Source: an uncultured Bacteroides sp.
GTDB taxonomy: Bacteria; Bacteroidota; Bacteroidia; Bacteroidales; Bacteroidaceae
DNA: 32,084 nucleotides
NCBI GenBank assembly: GCA_947074345.1
Contig: CAMTPH010000026.1
Coordinates: 1 to 32,084 of the forward strand
Reading direction: 5' to 3'
Shown one piece after another: positions 30,568 to 32,084 of the stretch. The position numbers were made by a program, and so were the translations under genes. The notes below the pieces were generated by a model that saw only the letters and a list, made by a program, of their open reading frames with translations, was not told where the DNA came from and did no database searches. Within the stretch, counting starts at the first letter, position 1, and each line of letters begins with the position of its first letter.

Positions 30568-31911
30568 TTATTCTTCGCCAGTTACTTCTGGTTCATTGAT
30601 GGTAAACTTAACTTTCAAGATACGGCGATTATCCATTTCTAATACTTTGAAATCGTAATTTGAGTAACTCACAACTTCATTCAAAGTGGGGAATTCACCT
30701 TTTATCTCCAAAACCAATCCGGCTAAAGTATCAGCTTCACCAGATACTTCTTCAAATATTTCCTCGTTTAATTTCGTTACTTTATAGAAGTCTGTCAGGA
30801 GTGTTTTTGCTTCGAATATCCATGAATGATCATCGACAACAGTATAAGTATGCTCTTCGTCATCGTATTCATCTTGAATTTCACCTACAATCTCTTCTAT
30901 GATATCTTCCATAGTAACAATGCCTGATGTGCCTCCAAATTCGTCTACAACAACAGCAATATGGATTTTATTAGTTTGAAAATCGCGCAACAAGTCATCA
31001 ATCATTTTGGTTTCTGGAACAAAATATGCTGGACGAATTAATGATTGCCAACGAAAATTATCACCTTTAGTTACATGAGGCAATAAATCTTTGATATACA
31101 AGATACCTTTGATATCATCCCTATTATCGGCATATACAGGAATACGTGAGTATGCATTATCAATAATGCATTTCATGACATCTTTAAAAGGAGTGCGAAT
31201 ATCAAGATCGACTACATCAAGACGAGATGTCATAACTTCTTTGGCGGTTTCACCACCAAAACGGATTATACCCTCAAGAATATTATTTTCTTCGGTAAGT
31301 TCGGTTTTGTCTGTCAATTCGAGTGCCTGAGACAACTCATCAACAGAAATATTGTGACGTTTGCGTGTAAACATTTTATTTAGAAAAGCGGTTGAGTGAA
31401 CTAATAGAAATGATAAAGGTTTAAAAACACTGCGTAATACATAGATACCCGGAGCTGCAAAACGACAGAACTTTAATGTTTTCTGAGTAGAATATATCTT
31501 TGGCATAATCTCACCAAAGAGCAATAACAGAAATGTTAAAGCAACGGTCAATACTACAAATTCGGCAATAGGTGAATGAAATTCAAAAACCTTCATAAAG
31601 AAGAAGTTACAAAGCATAATAATCATCACATTCACAAAATTGTTTGTAATGAGAACTGTCGCTAGTAAACTTTCTGAATTATCGAGTAAACTACGTATTT
31701 TTGTATCTGAAGGATGTTTTCCTTCATCCACATTACTAAGATCAGAAGGGGAAAGTGAGAAAAAGGCAATCTCTGAAGCGGATGCAAAACCGGATGCAAA
31801 CAAAAGCATACCAGCTGAAATAATAGCAATAACTGCTGTGAAAGATGGTGGGTTGACGGTGATACCGTTGAATATATCTGTCAACTGACTTAAATAATCG
31901 TCCGAGTCCAA
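30568..31911 (-). CDS. gldE: GldE / CorC-HlyC family CBS-domain membrane protein
   Basis: The 447-residue protein has a CNNM membrane domain with several helices (about 22-195), two CBS domains (about 215-335, including MTSRLDVVDLDIRTPF and VVDEFGGTSGIVTMEDIIEEIVGEI), and a CorC_HlyC C-terminal domain (about 350-437). CorC-type proteins are linked to Mg/Co efflux; in gliding Bacteroidota GldE works with GldD. The ssb gene just upstream fits the conserved ssb-gldE neighbourhood. The conserved MDSD start coincides with a TTG codon at 31911, and no ATG is available upstream before an in-frame stop. Gliding itself is not implied, since non-motile Bacteroidales keep this gene. Confidence 0.88.
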   Translation of the reverse strand: MDSDDYLSQLTDIFNGITVNPPSFTAVIAIISAGMLLFASGFASASEIAFFSLSPSDLSNVDEGKHPSDTKIRSLLDNSESLLATVLITNNFVNVMIIMLCNFFFMKVFEFHSPIAEFVVLTVALTFLLLLFGEIMPKIYSTQKTLKFCRFAAPGIYVLRSVFKPLSFLLVHSTAFLNKMFTRKRHNISVDELSQALELTDKTELTEENNILEGIIRFGGETAKEVMTSRLDVVDLDIRTPFKDVMKCIIDNAYSRIPVYADNRDDIKGILYIKDLLPHVTKGDNFRWQSLIRPAYFVPETKMIDDLLRDFQTNKIHIAVVVDEFGGTSGIVTMEDIIEEIVGEIQDEYDDEEHTYTVVDDHSWIFEAKTLLTDFYKVTKLNEEIFEEVSGEADTLAGLVLEIKGEFPTLNEVVSYSNYDFKVLEMDNRRILKVKFTINEPEVTGEE

Positions 31912-31935
31912 AATTTTGTATTTTAATTAAACAAT

Positions 31936-31972
31936 ATATATCAAGAGTAGCATTATACTACTCTCGATATAT
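31936..31972 (-). terminator. Hairpin between ssb and gldE
   Basis: Arms 31936-31950 and 31958-31972 pair over 15 positions with one A-C mismatch, around a 7-nt loop, directly after the ssb stop. There is no long T-run, so it may be an attenuator or an mRNA stabiliser rather than a full stop. Confidence 0.6.
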
Positions 31973-31977
31973 GTATC

Positions 31978-32084
31978 TTAAAACGGTAAATCGTCTGTTG
32001 TAGCTGAATTATCTTGCGATGCAGCAGCAGGTTGAGTAGGAACAGCTTGTGCAGAAGCAGCAACAGTTGGTTGAGCTGTAGCAG
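31978..32084 (-). CDS. ssb: Single-stranded DNA-binding protein, C-terminal part (runs off the window)
   Basis: Only the last 34 codons are inside the window. They encode a Gln/Ala/Pro-rich flexible tail ending TTDDLPF, the acidic tip by which bacterial SSB recruits replication and repair partners. The OB fold lies beyond the right edge. gldE follows on the same strand after 66 bp that contain a hairpin. Confidence 0.9.
   Translation of the reverse strand, partial: ATAQPTVAASAQAVPTQPAAASQDNSATTDDLPF

Overview
The window reads as a low-GC chromosomal segment of a Bacteroidales-type bacterium (phylum Bacteroidota). Promoters repeatedly show the phylum's TTTG / TAnnTTTG pair and most starts lack a Shine-Dalgarno sequence. 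Marker genes are gldE next to ssb, a Bacteroides-style OmpA, a cobalamin riboswitch in front of a BtuB/BtuG-like operon with surface-lipoprotein signals, and DUF4377, DUF4465, DUF5106 and DUF4918 proteins. Tryptophanase suggests an indole producer. I cannot name the genus. I see no transposase, integrase, phage gene, CRISPR array, tRNA or rRNA.

Layout. 1-3891 (+): a cut-off PabA/TrpG-type amidotransferase, an HD-type (p)ppGpp hydrolase homologue, a secreted Asn-rich repeat protein, then a tight cluster of a SMUG2-like DUF4918 protein, a small DUF2945 protein and a HAD hydrolase. 3897-6006 (-): a Mug-like glycosylase-fold protein behind a secreted subtype-B-tannase-like esterase. 6107-8753 (+): a catalytically disarmed ArsC/LMW-phosphatase homologue, a PepSY-like periplasmic protein, a DUF4377 lipoprotein and an SDR oxidoreductase, ending at a strong terminator shared with a convergent MaoC hydratase. 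9435-13583 (+): an RluA-type pseudouridine synthase with a long N-terminal domain, a zinc-ribbon protein, a candidate structured small RNA, a YgbA-family gene, a second SDR, a tiny Lys-rich secreted protein and an O6-alkylguanine methyltransferase. 13782-14931 (-): a GNAT protein and a TIGR01777-type epimerase. 15073-20503 (+): lytic transglycosylase, voltage-gated K+ channel, and a response regulator / histidine kinase / thioredoxin-fold operon. 20520-25751: the B12 uptake operon from promoter through riboswitch to terminator. 25797-26800: ABM monooxygenase and bacterial PH-domain protein. 26924-28069 (-): OmpA. 28469-29848 (+): tryptophanase. 29928-32084 (-): ssb, gldE and a phosphopantetheinyl transferase.

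The most interesting signals lie outside genes. First, three intergenic arrays (579-688, 13638-13703, 26163-26254) share one architecture, roughly 20-bp imperfect palindromes at an exact 22- or 23-bp period, but have unrelated sequences. Second, 11349-11516 looks like a stand-alone small RNA: a promoter, a three-way-junction fold that begins where transcription should start, and its own intrinsic terminator. Third, two proteins of known catalytic folds (6107-6574 and 3897-4466) have lost the family's key catalytic residue. All fold and family calls were made by eye from the sequence; no database search was run.
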